Positions 49,929 to 59,198 of a DNA stretch of 64,000 nt are shown one piece after another. The DNA comes from Acinetobacter lwoffii. Lineage in GTDB: Bacteria > Pseudomonadota > Gammaproteobacteria > Pseudomonadales > Moraxellaceae. The notes below the pieces were generated by a model. It was not told where the DNA came from. It made no database searches and was given only the letters and a program-made list of their open reading frames with translations. Within the stretch, counting starts at the first letter, position 1. Each line of letters opens with the position of its first letter. The stretch covers positions 2,489,702-2,553,701 of the forward strand of contig NZ_CP059081.1 in assembly GCF_015602705.1 (NCBI RefSeq), read 5' to 3'. A program made the translations under genes and the position numbers.

Positions 49929-50963
49929 CTAATACTTGGAACTCAGCATGGCGGCATCAGCATTGACCAGCAGATCCTGTAAATTCTTGCCGTGTTCCGG
50001 ATACATGGCAATGCCAATACTGCCCGAGATATGAATACTCTTGCCTTCAATCAGGAAACTTTCCTGAATCAGTTCAAGAATCTGTTCTGACATTTTTGCA
50101 GCTTTGGCGACAGATGTGTTTTCCAGTACCAGCAGAAATTCATCCCCACCAACTCTGAGCAGCTTGGAATGATGGCCTAATAACAGATGAATCCGCGTGG
50201 TCAATTGAATCAGCAACTGATCACCGACCAGATGGCCAAACACATCATTGACTGCTTTAAAACGATCCAGATCGATATATAAAAAAGCAATTTCATGCTG
50301 CTGTTCGGACTGACCTGAAAACAGCAGATTTGCATATTCAGCCAGATACAAACGGTTAGGTAATTTGGTCAGATTGTCCTGAATGGTCTGATTTTCAATT
50401 TGTTGATTGGCCCATGCAAGCTGACGGTTGCGTAATCCCACACGCAGTTCGGATACGACGATACACATCAGCGTCACCAGCAGCAATCCACTCATCAGTA
50501 TCATGGCCAGAAATAGCTGATCATGTGCCTGAACTAATTCCGGTGACTGTTGCACATGGGCAGCAGTAAAATTGAATGACATCATGCTAATAGAGTGCAT
50601 GCCAAAGATGCCGAGTGCGATCACACCTGCTACGAGAACTGCCCGGAAAAATGACCAGGTACTTCTGGTACTTAACCAGAGGGTAAACATAGCGGCAATA
50701 CATATCACCAGAACAGATAGAAGCAGCGCCCCCCAATCCAGCTCGTATTTATTCAGCACAAAACCTGCTGTCAGCCCGATAAAATGGATCAACCAGATGA
50801 GTAGGCCCAATAGTATGGCGGTTAGCATTAAATTGAAGGTTTTAAAGTTTGGCTGTGAAGCGCCTGAAGCAAATTTTTTAATCCGTGCGATGAGATAGCA
50901 AGCGACCAATGCAGAAAGAACGGACCCGATGAGCAGACCAATATCATGCTGAATGTCAATCAT
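49929..50963 (-). CDS. Truncated MHYT-GGDEF membrane protein
   Basis: A 344-residue product: an N-terminal membrane domain of six to seven helices with MHYT-type motifs partly degenerate (IHFIGL, GMHSISMMSFN). MHYT domains are thought to bind a metal and sense a small diatomic gas. A linker helix and a GGDEF domain follow, with NLTKLPNRLYL, DLDRFKAVND, the catalytic RVGGDEF and SGSIGIAMYPEHG. The domain is cut a few residues before its normal end. It may be folded and active as a cyclase, but it lacks its EAL partner. Confidence 0.8.
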   Translation of the reverse strand: MIDIQHDIGLLIGSVLSALVACYLIARIKKFASGASQPNFKTFNLMLTAILLGLLIWLIHFIGLTAGFVLNKYELDWGALLLSVLVICIAAMFTLWLSTRSTWSFFRAVLVAGVIALGIFGMHSISMMSFNFTAAHVQQSPELVQAHDQLFLAMILMSGLLLVTLMCIVVSELRVGLRNRQLAWANQQIENQTIQDNLTKLPNRLYLAEYANLLFSGQSEQQHEIAFLYIDLDRFKAVNDVFGHLVGDQLLIQLTTRIHLLLGHHSKLLRVGGDEFLLVLENTSVAKAAKMSEQILELIQESFLIEGKSIHISGSIGIAMYPEHGKNLQDLLVNADAAMLSSKY

Positions 50964-51349
50964 ATAAAATGTTCCCCAGCGGTGATCATTTTTATTATGC
51001 TCTGCACTGATATTTCCATTTTCACCCGGTCAAATTTGAGCTCAGTAAAATCTCAAGACTGACCATCTATGCAAGCCAATTGGTCTGCAACAACATCAGT
51101 CTTAACTAAAATTTAGAATTTATATTTCTTTCTTTTGAAGTTGAGAATTGCCTCAAAAATAAGACTCAACAGAAAAATAAAATACAACTTATATATTAGA
51201 AGTGTTTCAAATTTAAGCAAATATTTAGCTTCATTTTTTTAGCTCATTTATTCGATCACCATCACAATTTTTTTCTTTTTATTTAGACAGATGGCACTTC
51301 ATAGCAAAATTTTATTTGTTCTTTCGTGCAGATTTGCAAAATAAAAAAA
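50964..51349. other. Non-coding gap between the cyclic-di-GMP gene and prc
   Basis: About 0.39 kb of AT-rich DNA with no credible open frame on either strand. It must hold the promoter of the MHYT-GGDEF gene (minus strand, towards lower coordinates). I see no clear consensus promoter, operator or RNA structure here. Confidence 0.5.
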
Positions 51350-51369
51350 TAGCCTGTCGAAACAGGCTA
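51350..51369 (-). terminator. Rho-independent terminator after prc
   Basis: TAGCCTGT pairs with ACAGGCTA over a four-base loop, with a T-rich tract following on the minus strand, 30 bases past the prc stop. Confidence 0.88.
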
Positions 51370-51398
51370 CTTTTATCAACGACCAATGAGGCTAAAAC

Positions 51399-53585
51399 TT
51401 AGGGTTTTGCCTGTAATTTGGCATAGTCCAGTAACACATTTGCCGCTTCAATCACAAATGCTTCTTCTTCAGGCAGAGCCGGACGTTCTTTGGCCTTCAT
51501 CTTGGCACGTGTTTCAATCAAGGCATCCAGTGAAGCCTGATAACTTTCCCAGTTTGGATAAGGTTTCAGACCTGTTGCAGCACGACGAGTGTTTTCTGCG
51601 TCCAGCGTTTTTTGCTCCATGGCAATCAACTCAGCTTTACGCTGTTGCAAGTCCAGTACCTGACGTTTCTCTTCTTCAGCTTTCTTCATCACGGCTTTAC
51701 GCTGTTCTAAATACTTGAACTGAGAATCCAGTGTGACCCGTTGCTGAGAAAGTTTAGCCAATTCAGGAACGTATTTCTGTACTGCACCTTCGCGTTTAAA
51801 TGGTGCCGTTGGAATAGTATCCCACTGCAGGGCATTTTTGGCCTTACGCTCACCAAACTCCTCGTTATAAATATCGACCAGTTTAATGTCCGGAACGACC
51901 CCTTTATTCTGGGTACTGCCACCGGTCACACGGTAGAATTTACGCTGCGTCAATGTCGCCTGACCATGCGCCAGACTATCCAATTGTACTTGTGCTGTAC
52001 CTTTACCGGTGGTAGTACTGCCAATCACAATCCCGCGTTCATAATCCTGAATCGCAGCAGAGTAAATTTCACTGGCCGATGCAGAGGCAAGATTCACCAT
52101 CACTGCCAGTGGACCTGCATAGGTTTGTGCGCCGCCATCATCATCCTCAAAGACGCTGACATTGCCATTGCCATCACGGATCTGTACCACTGGACCAGAC
52201 TTGATCACCTGCCCCAACATACGTGCCACTTCTTCCAGTGAACCACCTGGGTTATTCCGCAAATCAACAATAATCCCAGCAACATTCTTCGCCGCGAGTT
52301 CTTTCAAGGCTTTGTTGGTATCTTCAGATACCGAGCGATAATCCGTACCGGCACGGCGTGCACGATAGTTCAGATAGAACGACGGAATTTCGATCACACC
52401 ATATTGATATTTTTTACCGTCACGTTGAATGTCGACTACACGTGTACGTACACCAGCATCTTCTTCCTGAATCACGTCACGGGTAATGGTCACATTACGT
52501 GCCTGCCCCATGGCAGCACCCGCACCGAGTAAGCGTAAAGTGACTTTCGTGCCACGTTTACCACGAATCAGACCGACAATTTCATTACTTGGCCAGCCAA
52601 TGACATCAATCATCTGTTCGCCGTCTTGCGCCACACCAATGATACGATCACCTGATTTAACTTGACCGGATTTGCTGGCCGGACCACCTTCAACGATGGT
52701 TTCAATCTTGGTATAATCTTCATTGCCACGCTCCGGACGAATCGATACGCCGACGCCTTCCAGCTGTAAAGTGGTCTGACGATTCAGCTCCATCGCATCC
52801 ACAGGCGGGAAGTAATTACTGTGGGGATCATAAGTCAGCATCATCGCGTTCAGTGTCTTGTCGAGCACATCATCACTTTTGACGCGGCTGAGACGTTCCA
52901 GTTGACGGGTATAACGCTTGGTTAAGGTTTGCGCAGGCGTCAGATCTTCAGGACCCGTGAGGTCTTGTCCATTGGCCAATTCCGGATTGGCTTTCAGAGC
53001 TTTCTGCTTGGCCAATTCCTCTTCTTTACTGATGGTCAGATTGATCAGCTGAGACACCAGCATTTTTGACCAGTGCGCGCGCTGTTCAGCTTCAGTTTTA
53101 AAGAACGGTGCTTTTTCACGATCCGTTTCGATATAAACATTTGGCTGATTCAGATTCTGCGGTTTTTTCAGCTCATTCAACATGTAGGTGTAGAACTGGT
53201 GCAATCGCTGTTGATATTGCGCATGCATTTCATAAGGACCAGACAAATTGCCGGCTTTCAGATTGGCACCAAAATTGGCACCATAGCGTTTCTTATAGTT
53301 TTCAACTTCTGGAGCCAGAAACAGACTGTGCTCCGGATCAAGACTATCAATATAGAAATCAAAAATACGCTGCGAAGTTTGGGCATCCAGACGCATATTT
53401 AAATAGTGCTGACGGTCAACCAGGGTTGCCAGCTGACGTGACACCAGCGCCTGCTCTTGAGATGGCTGAATTGCTTTACTGACCACTTCATTACTATTGG
53501 CCGCAATCGCATCATTCACTACATGGGTAAAAAAGAATCCACCTGTCGCAATCGCAACTGCGCAAGCTATAGTTTGAAATTTCAT
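51399..53585 (-). CDS. prc: Tail-specific protease Prc (carboxy-terminal processing protease)
   Basis: A periplasmic Ser/Lys protease that trims or degrades envelope proteins, including peptidoglycan hydrolase regulators. The 728-residue product has a signal peptide (ends near AIAA), an N-terminal helical domain, a PDZ domain (VGVSIRPERGNEDYTKIETIVEGGPASKSGQ) and the S41 catalytic domain. The Ser is in ASASASEIY (about residue 502) and the Lys in TTTGKGTAQ (about 527). A DUF3340 C-terminal domain follows. The start at 53585 gives a proper signal peptide; a frame from 53618 would add eleven charged residues before it. Confidence 0.96.
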   Translation of the reverse strand: MKFQTIACAVAIATGGFFFTHVVNDAIAANSNEVVSKAIQPSQEQALVSRQLATLVDRQHYLNMRLDAQTSQRIFDFYIDSLDPEHSLFLAPEVENYKKRYGANFGANLKAGNLSGPYEMHAQYQQRLHQFYTYMLNELKKPQNLNQPNVYIETDREKAPFFKTEAEQRAHWSKMLVSQLINLTISKEEELAKQKALKANPELANGQDLTGPEDLTPAQTLTKRYTRQLERLSRVKSDDVLDKTLNAMMLTYDPHSNYFPPVDAMELNRQTTLQLEGVGVSIRPERGNEDYTKIETIVEGGPASKSGQVKSGDRIIGVAQDGEQMIDVIGWPSNEIVGLIRGKRGTKVTLRLLGAGAAMGQARNVTITRDVIQEEDAGVRTRVVDIQRDGKKYQYGVIEIPSFYLNYRARRAGTDYRSVSEDTNKALKELAAKNVAGIIVDLRNNPGGSLEEVARMLGQVIKSGPVVQIRDGNGNVSVFEDDDGGAQTYAGPLAVMVNLASASASEIYSAAIQDYERGIVIGSTTTGKGTAQVQLDSLAHGQATLTQRKFYRVTGGSTQNKGVVPDIKLVDIYNEEFGERKAKNALQWDTIPTAPFKREGAVQKYVPELAKLSQQRVTLDSQFKYLEQRKAVMKKAEEEKRQVLDLQQRKAELIAMEQKTLDAENTRRAATGLKPYPNWESYQASLDALIETRAKMKAKERPALPEEEAFVIEAANVLLDYAKLQAKP

Positions 53586-53785
53586 AAATAATTCGTACTT
53601 CCTTGGCCTAGAGACCAATGTGACCGTGTTGCTTTTCGACCAGAATTTAACGTATTCAGCATCTTAAACAACTTAATATGTTTATGTCGTGTAGTTTTAT
53701 CATATTCTGTGCTGACAAAGTGTAGCAAATCATTGCAGAATTCAGGTATTGTTTTCTCCGAAAAACTCTAAAACGGATTCCGCAT

Positions 53786-54808
53786 ATGATTGGCGCATTG
53801 ATGCTCGACATCGCAGGCACAACCCTCACTCAAGAAGATATTGAACTATTAAGTGCGCCGCAAGTCGGTGGAGTGATTTTATTTGGTCGCAATATCGAAT
53901 CTCCCGCCCAAGTCCGTGCTTTGACCGATCATATGCGTCAGGTGCGTCCTGATATTTTAATTGCAGTGGATCAGGAAGGCGGTCGTGTACAGCGTTTAAG
54001 ACAAGGCTTTACCCTGCTGCCTGCCATGGGGAAATTTGGCGAACTTTATACGAGCGATCCACAGCGTGCCCTTGAACTGGCTGAAAAATGCGGCTGGCTG
54101 ATGGCGACTGAAGTACTGGCTGTCGGAATTGATTTCAGCTTTGCACCGGTACTGGACCTGAATGACATCAGTGATGTGATCGGTGATCGTAGCTTTGCCC
54201 AAAATATTCAGGACATTATTCCACTCGCCAGCGCATTTCTAAAAGGTATGAAACGTGCCGGTATGGCTTCAACTGGTAAACATTTCCCCGGTCATGGCTC
54301 TGTTAAAGCAGACTCGCATGTTGCTGCAGCAATTGATACGCGCTCCTATGCAGAGATTCAGCAAAAAGATATGCAAACATTTATCCAGTTACAACCACAA
54401 CTGGATGCGCTAATGCCGGCTCATGTCATCTATAGCCAGGTTGATCCTAATCCGGCAGGCTTCTCGGAATTCTGGATTCAGAAGGTTTTACGTCAGGAGC
54501 TGGGCTTTGACGGCGTCTTGTTCTCGGATGATTTAAGCATGCAGGCCGCATGTGTCGCAGGCGGTGCCGATGCCCGAATTCAGGCCGCACTCAAAGCTGG
54601 TTGTGATATGGGTCTGGTCTGTAATGATCGTGCGGCACAATGTATCGCACTGGAAGGAATTGAAGATCTGCCCCTCCCGAACCAGCAACGCCTGGAACGC
54701 ATGCGCGGCAACATCCCGAACATCCAGATTGGTGATGAACTGGATCTGGGTGAAGAATGGCGCGAGATCCGTGATGAAATACTGGCATTTAAACAGCAAT
54801 CCAGCTAA
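53786..54808 (+). CDS. nagZ: Beta-N-acetylhexosaminidase NagZ
   Basis: A cytoplasmic enzyme of peptidoglycan recycling that removes N-acetylglucosamine from anhydromuropeptides, and so controls AmpC-type induction where present. The 340-residue glycoside hydrolase family 3 protein has IAVDQEGGRVQRL, GIDFSFAPVLDL and the catalytic-loop His/Asp in TGKHFPGHGSVKADSH. The nucleophile region is FDGVLFSDDLSMQAA. Divergent from prc. Clear identification. Confidence 0.97.
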   Translation: MIGALMLDIAGTTLTQEDIELLSAPQVGGVILFGRNIESPAQVRALTDHMRQVRPDILIAVDQEGGRVQRLRQGFTLLPAMGKFGELYTSDPQRALELAEKCGWLMATEVLAVGIDFSFAPVLDLNDISDVIGDRSFAQNIQDIIPLASAFLKGMKRAGMASTGKHFPGHGSVKADSHVAAAIDTRSYAEIQQKDMQTFIQLQPQLDALMPAHVIYSQVDPNPAGFSEFWIQKVLRQELGFDGVLFSDDLSMQAACVAGGADARIQAALKAGCDMGLVCNDRAAQCIALEGIEDLPLPNQQRLERMRGNIPNIQIGDELDLGEEWREIRDEILAFKQQSS

Positions 54809-54832
54809 AACTTTTTAAATCCAATCAATATG

Positions 54833-54862
54833 AAAAAGGGACACGACAAGGTGTTCCTTTTT
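54833..54862 (+). terminator. Rho-independent terminator after nagZ
   Basis: AAAAAGG and CCTTTTT arms with ACAC/GTGT inside form a long stem with one mismatch. It ends 70 bases before the methyltransferase start, arguing against an earlier start for that gene. Confidence 0.85.
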
Positions 54863-54931
54863 AATTATAGTAATGAAAAGGTTACACTATTATTCAATCA
54901 ACTTAAAAATAACAATAAGGTCAGAACAAAT

Positions 54932-55795
54932 ATGACAGACTCACTTTCGCAACATCGCCATATTTCTTTTACGGCGCACTATACCGGCTATATCTGGTAT
55001 CAAATGGGAATCTCACATCCAGCCTTTGCTACATCCAAAGGCAAGTTTCTGGCCAAACTGCTTCATCCACTTGAATCCTGGGCGGAACGCCATGTCGGCG
55101 GTAGCATGCGGACTACACTTAAGCAGCGCCATCAGATGATTGATGAGCATTTGTGTCAACTAATTGAGCAACATCCACAACTTCAGGTTCTTGAAATTGC
55201 CTGCGGACTATCTCCACGCAGCTGGAATTTCAGACAGAAATTCCCCGAGATTAATTATCGTGAACTGGACCTGCCGGATATGGCCAAGATCAAGACGCAG
55301 GCTTTACAGCAGATCGATCAGTATGCCCCTGAAGTCCTGACTGCCGATATTTTTAGTGAAGAACTGGACTGTATTTTTCAGATGTTTGACTGCAACCAGC
55401 CCTTAGTGGTCATTAGCGAAGGACTGATTAATTATTTTGATCAGCAGATGTTAGGTATTCTGATGCAGGGGATTACAGAAAATGCGCAGTATTTCCCGGC
55501 AGTTCACTATCTCAGCGATATTTATCCTGAACCGGTGAAAAATAAACTGGCGAACTTTATCTGGAGCAGTAGCCGTCTACTTAAATTCATGTCTCGCAGT
55601 GCGTTTACCTTTCATTTTAAATCCCCCCAAGAACTGCAGCACTTTTTTCAAGATGCAGGATTTGACCAGGTTGAGGTACAACAACCACAACGTTATTTTG
55701 CCGAGCCTCATCAGCCAAACCCGACTCATGAACAGGATGAACATTTAGGTGATCTGGTCTGGATGATTCATGCCGTGAAAAAAAACAGCGTTTAA
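54932..55795 (+). CDS. Class I SAM-dependent methyltransferase (leucine carboxyl methyltransferase-like)
   Basis: A 287-residue protein starting at ATG 54932; an in-frame start 102 bases earlier would overlap the nagZ terminator. It has the SAM-binding motif VLEIACGLSPRSWNF, REDLPDMA-like acidic segment ELDLPDMAKIK, and VVISEGLINYFDQQML, the pattern of the leucine carboxyl/O-methyltransferase (Tcmp/LCM) group. The substrate is unknown. AAGG lies at slightly long spacing upstream. It ends at a hairpin shared with the convergent hydrolase gene. Confidence 0.85.
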   Translation: MTDSLSQHRHISFTAHYTGYIWYQMGISHPAFATSKGKFLAKLLHPLESWAERHVGGSMRTTLKQRHQMIDEHLCQLIEQHPQLQVLEIACGLSPRSWNFRQKFPEINYRELDLPDMAKIKTQALQQIDQYAPEVLTADIFSEELDCIFQMFDCNQPLVVISEGLINYFDQQMLGILMQGITENAQYFPAVHYLSDIYPEPVKNKLANFIWSSSRLLKFMSRSAFTFHFKSPQELQHFFQDAGFDQVEVQQPQRYFAEPHQPNPTHEQDEHLGDLVWMIHAVKKNSV

Positions 55796-55808
55796 GTACG
55801 CTGTTTTT
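55781..55808. terminator. Bidirectional terminator overlapping the methyltransferase stop
   Basis: AAAAACAGCGT pairs with ACGCTGTTTTT over a six-base loop; the stop codon lies within the loop. A/T runs on both sides suit the two convergent genes. Confidence 0.85.
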
Positions 55809-55823
55809 TAATGCTGCTGTTTT

Positions 55824-57161
55824 TTAAATTGCTGCATCAAATACTTCAGTTTGTGACAGTACTTTTTGCATTTGTACAAAGCGTAATAAGCGTTCTGCGA
55901 CTTCAAAACTGCCATGTTTGAATAAAGCACGCAGCTGAGTATCATCCTGTTCAAAGATCAGGCACTCAATCTGAAATTCCCCAACTTCATCTTCCAGATG
56001 CAAGGCCAGATCACGTGGATAAGCTGTTGCGCATACTGCCTGTTCTACATCTAACTCCAGCAATACCCCAAAGAAATTCATGTCCACGATCTCTGCTTTT
56101 AAAATGAGATCAGAATGACGATGACTGAGGAAACGCTGTGAATCTTGCACCTGAATCCGCTCTTCACCGCGACGTTCAAGCTGCTGTATCTGCTCAGGGC
56201 TAAACGGAATAATTCCCGGCAACTGATCGACCGGTTCATCACGTAAGAAGGTTGCAAACAGATGCATGGTTTCTTTACGACGTTGTAACTGCGGTACATG
56301 ATCGGCGCCTGCAATTTGTACATACTGCATATTCGGACATTGCAGGGCAAAATTGGCATTCTCATGTGGCAAGGTAAAACTGTCATATTGCCCACATGCC
56401 ACCAGCACTTTGCACTGTGGAATCGGCACATTGGTCAGACGCAATAAACGGTTGCAATTGATATCATAACGATCCTGTTCGGTGGCCGTAAATTCCGCCA
56501 TCTGTTTAAAGAACAAACGCTTTGCAGTCGGTGACATCCGGGTTTCTGTTAAACGTGCATGATTCACCAGGTACAAAATGACGGCCTGACCAAATTCATC
56601 CATACGCTGTTCTTTCATTAGATGCAAAGACTCTTCCAGCAGCATCCGCCAGCTTTTACGGGTTTTCTGCATCACACCCATCAGGATCATCCGATCGACC
56701 AGTTCAGGACGCTGATCTGCCAAATAGGAAGCCACCACTGAACCCAAGGACATACCTAGAATTGCCACTTGCGGCAGCTGCATCTGTTCCAGCCAGCGCC
56801 CCAGCATCGCAGCAAGGTCTTCAAGCTCCAGTGTTCCGGCAGACAGCCCCGTATCGACATTACTAATCTGCTGGTTGGCCCCCATGGACGGTAGGTCAAT
56901 CAGAATGATGGGACCTGCATCAAAAAGCTGTTCTACACAGTATTTGTAGGAATTAAAATTCTGGAAAGCTCCCCCAATAATCACCATGGGTCTTAAATGT
57001 AAGGTATCCGGACGGGCGATCGCCATATATTCGATTTTCCAGCCGTCCATCCAGGTAGTACGTGGCGGCTGCTTAAAACTGTGCTTATCATAAAGATCAA
57101 AAAAACCATCGTGGCTATGTTGTTCCAATACATGGGTGTCCATGTGGATAATGGAATTCAT
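55824..57161 (-). CDS. Alpha/beta-hydrolase with a C-terminal PilZ-like domain
   Basis: A 445-residue protein starting at ATG 57161 after GGAGG. The N-terminal about 300 residues form an alpha/beta-hydrolase: MVIIGGAFQNFNSYKYCVEQL, nucleophile elbow GMSLGS (Ser near 136), CGQYDSFTLP acid region and GADHVPQLQ with the catalytic His. The last about 120 residues carry RGEER near 330 and DMNFFG near 361. These match the PilZ RxxxR and (D/N)x(S/A)xxG cyclic-di-GMP motifs with one change (Ser to Asn). This suggests a hydrolase controlled by cyclic-di-GMP. No characterised homologue is known to me. Confidence 0.8.
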   Translation of the reverse strand: MNSIIHMDTHVLEQHSHDGFFDLYDKHSFKQPPRTTWMDGWKIEYMAIARPDTLHLRPMVIIGGAFQNFNSYKYCVEQLFDAGPIILIDLPSMGANQQISNVDTGLSAGTLELEDLAAMLGRWLEQMQLPQVAILGMSLGSVVASYLADQRPELVDRMILMGVMQKTRKSWRMLLEESLHLMKEQRMDEFGQAVILYLVNHARLTETRMSPTAKRLFFKQMAEFTATEQDRYDINCNRLLRLTNVPIPQCKVLVACGQYDSFTLPHENANFALQCPNMQYVQIAGADHVPQLQRRKETMHLFATFLRDEPVDQLPGIIPFSPEQIQQLERRGEERIQVQDSQRFLSHRHSDLILKAEIVDMNFFGVLLELDVEQAVCATAYPRDLALHLEDEVGEFQIECLIFEQDDTQLRALFKHGSFEVAERLLRFVQMQKVLSQTEVFDAAI

Positions 57162-57483
57162 ATTCCTTTTCCTCCGTCCTTGCCTTATTTTTATTGTGCA
57201 AGTCATGCTTAACAGATCTTATATTTCAGGCGCATTCCGGTGTGCCTGAACACGCATCCTGCTCTTTAATAATTATAAATGACATCAATGCCGCGTGTTT
57301 CATTCTATACAGAGCTGCTTTTCACAAGCAACCGCTTCAGTGACCACTTATCTACTTTTAAACAGAAAACAATTTCAAAATGTTTAGAAGTCTGCGAAAA
57401 CGGATGATTTTTAATAGATGGGCTTCATTGTGCAGCAGCAGGCTGTTAATATCGAAATGAAATTTCTAAGTGATCAAACCGCT
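57162..57483. other. Divergent promoter region between the hydrolase-PilZ gene and proA
   Basis: About 320 bases with ribosome-binding sites at each end. No convincing paired -35/-10 hexamers or operator dyads were noticed. Confidence 0.45.
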
Positions 57484-58749
57484 ATGCAAGAGTCTATTAA
57501 ACAATACATGCAAACGGTAGGACAGCAGGCACGCCAGGCTTCTCGCATTTTGGCTCGCGCGTCCACCCAAACTAAAAATAATGCGTTATCCGCTATTTAT
57601 ACGGCTTTGGAAAATAGCCAGGCTGCTATTTTGGCTGCCAACCAGAAAGATATGACCAAGGCGCATAACAACAATCTGGACTCAGCCCTGCTTGATCGCT
57701 TAGAACTCAACCCCGCACGCTTTAAAGGTATGTTACAGGGCCTTAAAGATGTCATTGGCCTGAAAGATCCGATTGGTGAAATTAGTGATATGGCTTATCG
57801 CCCATCCGGGATTCAACTGGGCAAGATGCGTGTGCCTTTGGGTGTGGTCGGCATGATCTACGAGTCACGTCCTAACGTCACGTTGGAAGCTGCATCACTC
57901 GCACTCAAATCAGGCAATGCCATTATTTTACGGGGTGGCTCAGAAGCTCTGGAATCAAATCAGGCCATTGCTGTCGCGATTCAGCATGGCCTGAAAGTCG
58001 CAGGCTTGCCTGAGGCTGCCGTACAAGTGGTAAACACGACTGACCGCGCTGCTGTTGGCCAGTTGATTACCATGACCGAATATGTGGATGTGATTGTGCC
58101 TCGTGGCGGCAAGAGTCTGATCGAACGGATTACCGAGGAAGCACGTGTGCCGGTCATTAAACATTTAGATGGCAACTGTCATGTCTATGTGGAAGCTCAA
58201 GCAGACTTGTTAAAAGCCTTGCCGATTGCGCTCAATGCCAAAACCCATCGCTATGGCGTATGTAATGCCATGGAAACCCTGCTGGTCGATGAAAAAGTCG
58301 CTGAAGAATTCTTGCCACGCATCGCAGAGCTATACCAAGAGAAAAAAGTCGAACTGCGTGGTTGCCGGGAAACCCAGCGTATTCTTGGAGATGCAGTCAT
58401 TACAGCAACCGAAGAAGACTGGTATACCGAGTATCTGGGCCCGATTCTGGCGATCAAAGTTGTTTCTGGTATAGAAGAAGCCATTGAGCACATTAACAAA
58501 TATGGCTCGCATCATACTGATTCTATTATTACGGAAAACTACAGTCTGGCACGCGAATTTCTGGCGGGTGTAGATTCAAGTTCGGTCATGATCAATGCCT
58601 CTACTCGTTTTGCAGATGGTTTTGAATATGGCTTAGGCGCAGAAATCGGGATTTCGACCGATAAAATCCATGCTCGTGGCCCAGTCGGTCTTGAAGGCCT
58701 GACTTCGCAGAAATGGATTGTCTTTGGTGATGGTCAGATTCGCCAGTAA
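57484..58749 (+). CDS. proA: Gamma-glutamyl phosphate reductase (ProA)
   Basis: Reduces gamma-glutamyl phosphate to glutamate semialdehyde, the second step of proline synthesis. The 421-residue aldehyde-dehydrogenase-fold protein starts [18 protein letters not shown] and shows [24 protein letters not shown] and [12 protein letters not shown]. The catalytic Cys is in [12 protein letters not shown] (near residue 260), and [25 protein letters not shown] follows. Upstream in-frame starts exist at 57418 and 57457, but 57484 gives the usual family length. No proB is adjacent. Confidence 0.95.
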   Translation: MQESIKQYMQTVGQQARQASRILARASTQTKNNALSAIYTALENSQAAILAANQKDMTKAHNNNLDSALLDRLELNPARFKGMLQGLKDVIGLKDPIGEISDMAYRPSGIQLGKMRVPLGVVGMIYESRPNVTLEAASLALKSGNAIILRGGSEALESNQAIAVAIQHGLKVAGLPEAAVQVVNTTDRAAVGQLITMTEYVDVIVPRGGKSLIERITEEARVPVIKHLDGNCHVYVEAQADLLKALPIALNAKTHRYGVCNAMETLLVDEKVAEEFLPRIAELYQEKKVELRGCRETQRILGDAVITATEEDWYTEYLGPILAIKVVSGIEEAIEHINKYGSHHTDSIITENYSLAREFLAGVDSSSVMINASTRFADGFEYGLGAEIGISTDKIHARGPVGLEGLTSQKWIVFGDGQIRQ

Positions 58750-58768
58750 GTATTCAGATCGCTCATTT

Positions 58769-58799
58769 AAAACCGCCTCATTTATGATGCGGTTTTTTT
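58769..58799 (+). terminator. Rho-independent terminator after proA
   Basis: An AAAACCGC/GCGGTTTT stem with CAT/ATG pairing inside the loop, followed by T residues, 20 bases past the stop. Confidence 0.9.
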
Positions 58800-59198
58800 A
58801 TGGACAGAAAAATTGACACTGAAATAGATGGATTAGAACCTTCGGGTCATTTTATTGATAAATCTCTTTATAGAATTGTATTTAGAAACAATATTTGCCT
58901 TTTCGGACGCTAAACTAAAAACCAATTTGTTCTAAAATTAAATTTAAGCAGAATTTAGTATTTTATTGATTATATTTTCAGCATCATTTTATTTATAAAT
59001 GAAAACTATGAACTGATAAATTTTAGTTATTATTGTTAAATCGGTCGATAATGCTTAAGTCTAATCTGCTAAAGTCTATCTAGGACAGAAAAAAAACAAA
59101 TGTTAAAACATATTCATTGATCTGGATTGCTGCTTCATTGTCCGCAATTGGGTCAAGCAAATGGACGAGAATTTTAATTAAAAATTGGGTAATCAATC
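58800..59198. other. Non-coding region upstream of ackA
   Basis: About 0.4 kb, AT-rich, with no credible frame. It should contain the ackA-pta promoter. Several TATAAT-like hexamers occur, but I could not pair one with a good -35 box. Confidence 0.5.

Larger units (their letters stand above)
49107..50963 (-). pseudogene. MHYT-GGDEF-EAL cyclic-di-GMP enzyme gene interrupted by an amber codon
   Basis: One continuous 619-codon frame (including the final stop codon) from 50963 to 49107 is broken by a single TAG at 49929-49931. Immediately after the TAG the frame continues GRNTYSVFNYSTDQDESKS, exactly the conserved end of a GGDEF domain (AMxxxKxxGRNxY), and leads without further stops into a complete EAL domain. 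The TAG replaces the residue before GRN, often Gln, so one CAG-to-TAG change explains it. Intact, the protein would have an MHYT sensor, a diguanylate cyclase and a phosphodiesterase. The pieces are listed separately below. Confidence 0.85.

Noticed and set aside
54830..54931. Longer N-terminus (34 extra residues) for the methyltransferase
   Set aside because: It would be encoded across the nagZ terminator hairpin and has no ribosome-binding site; the start at 54932 fits the family.
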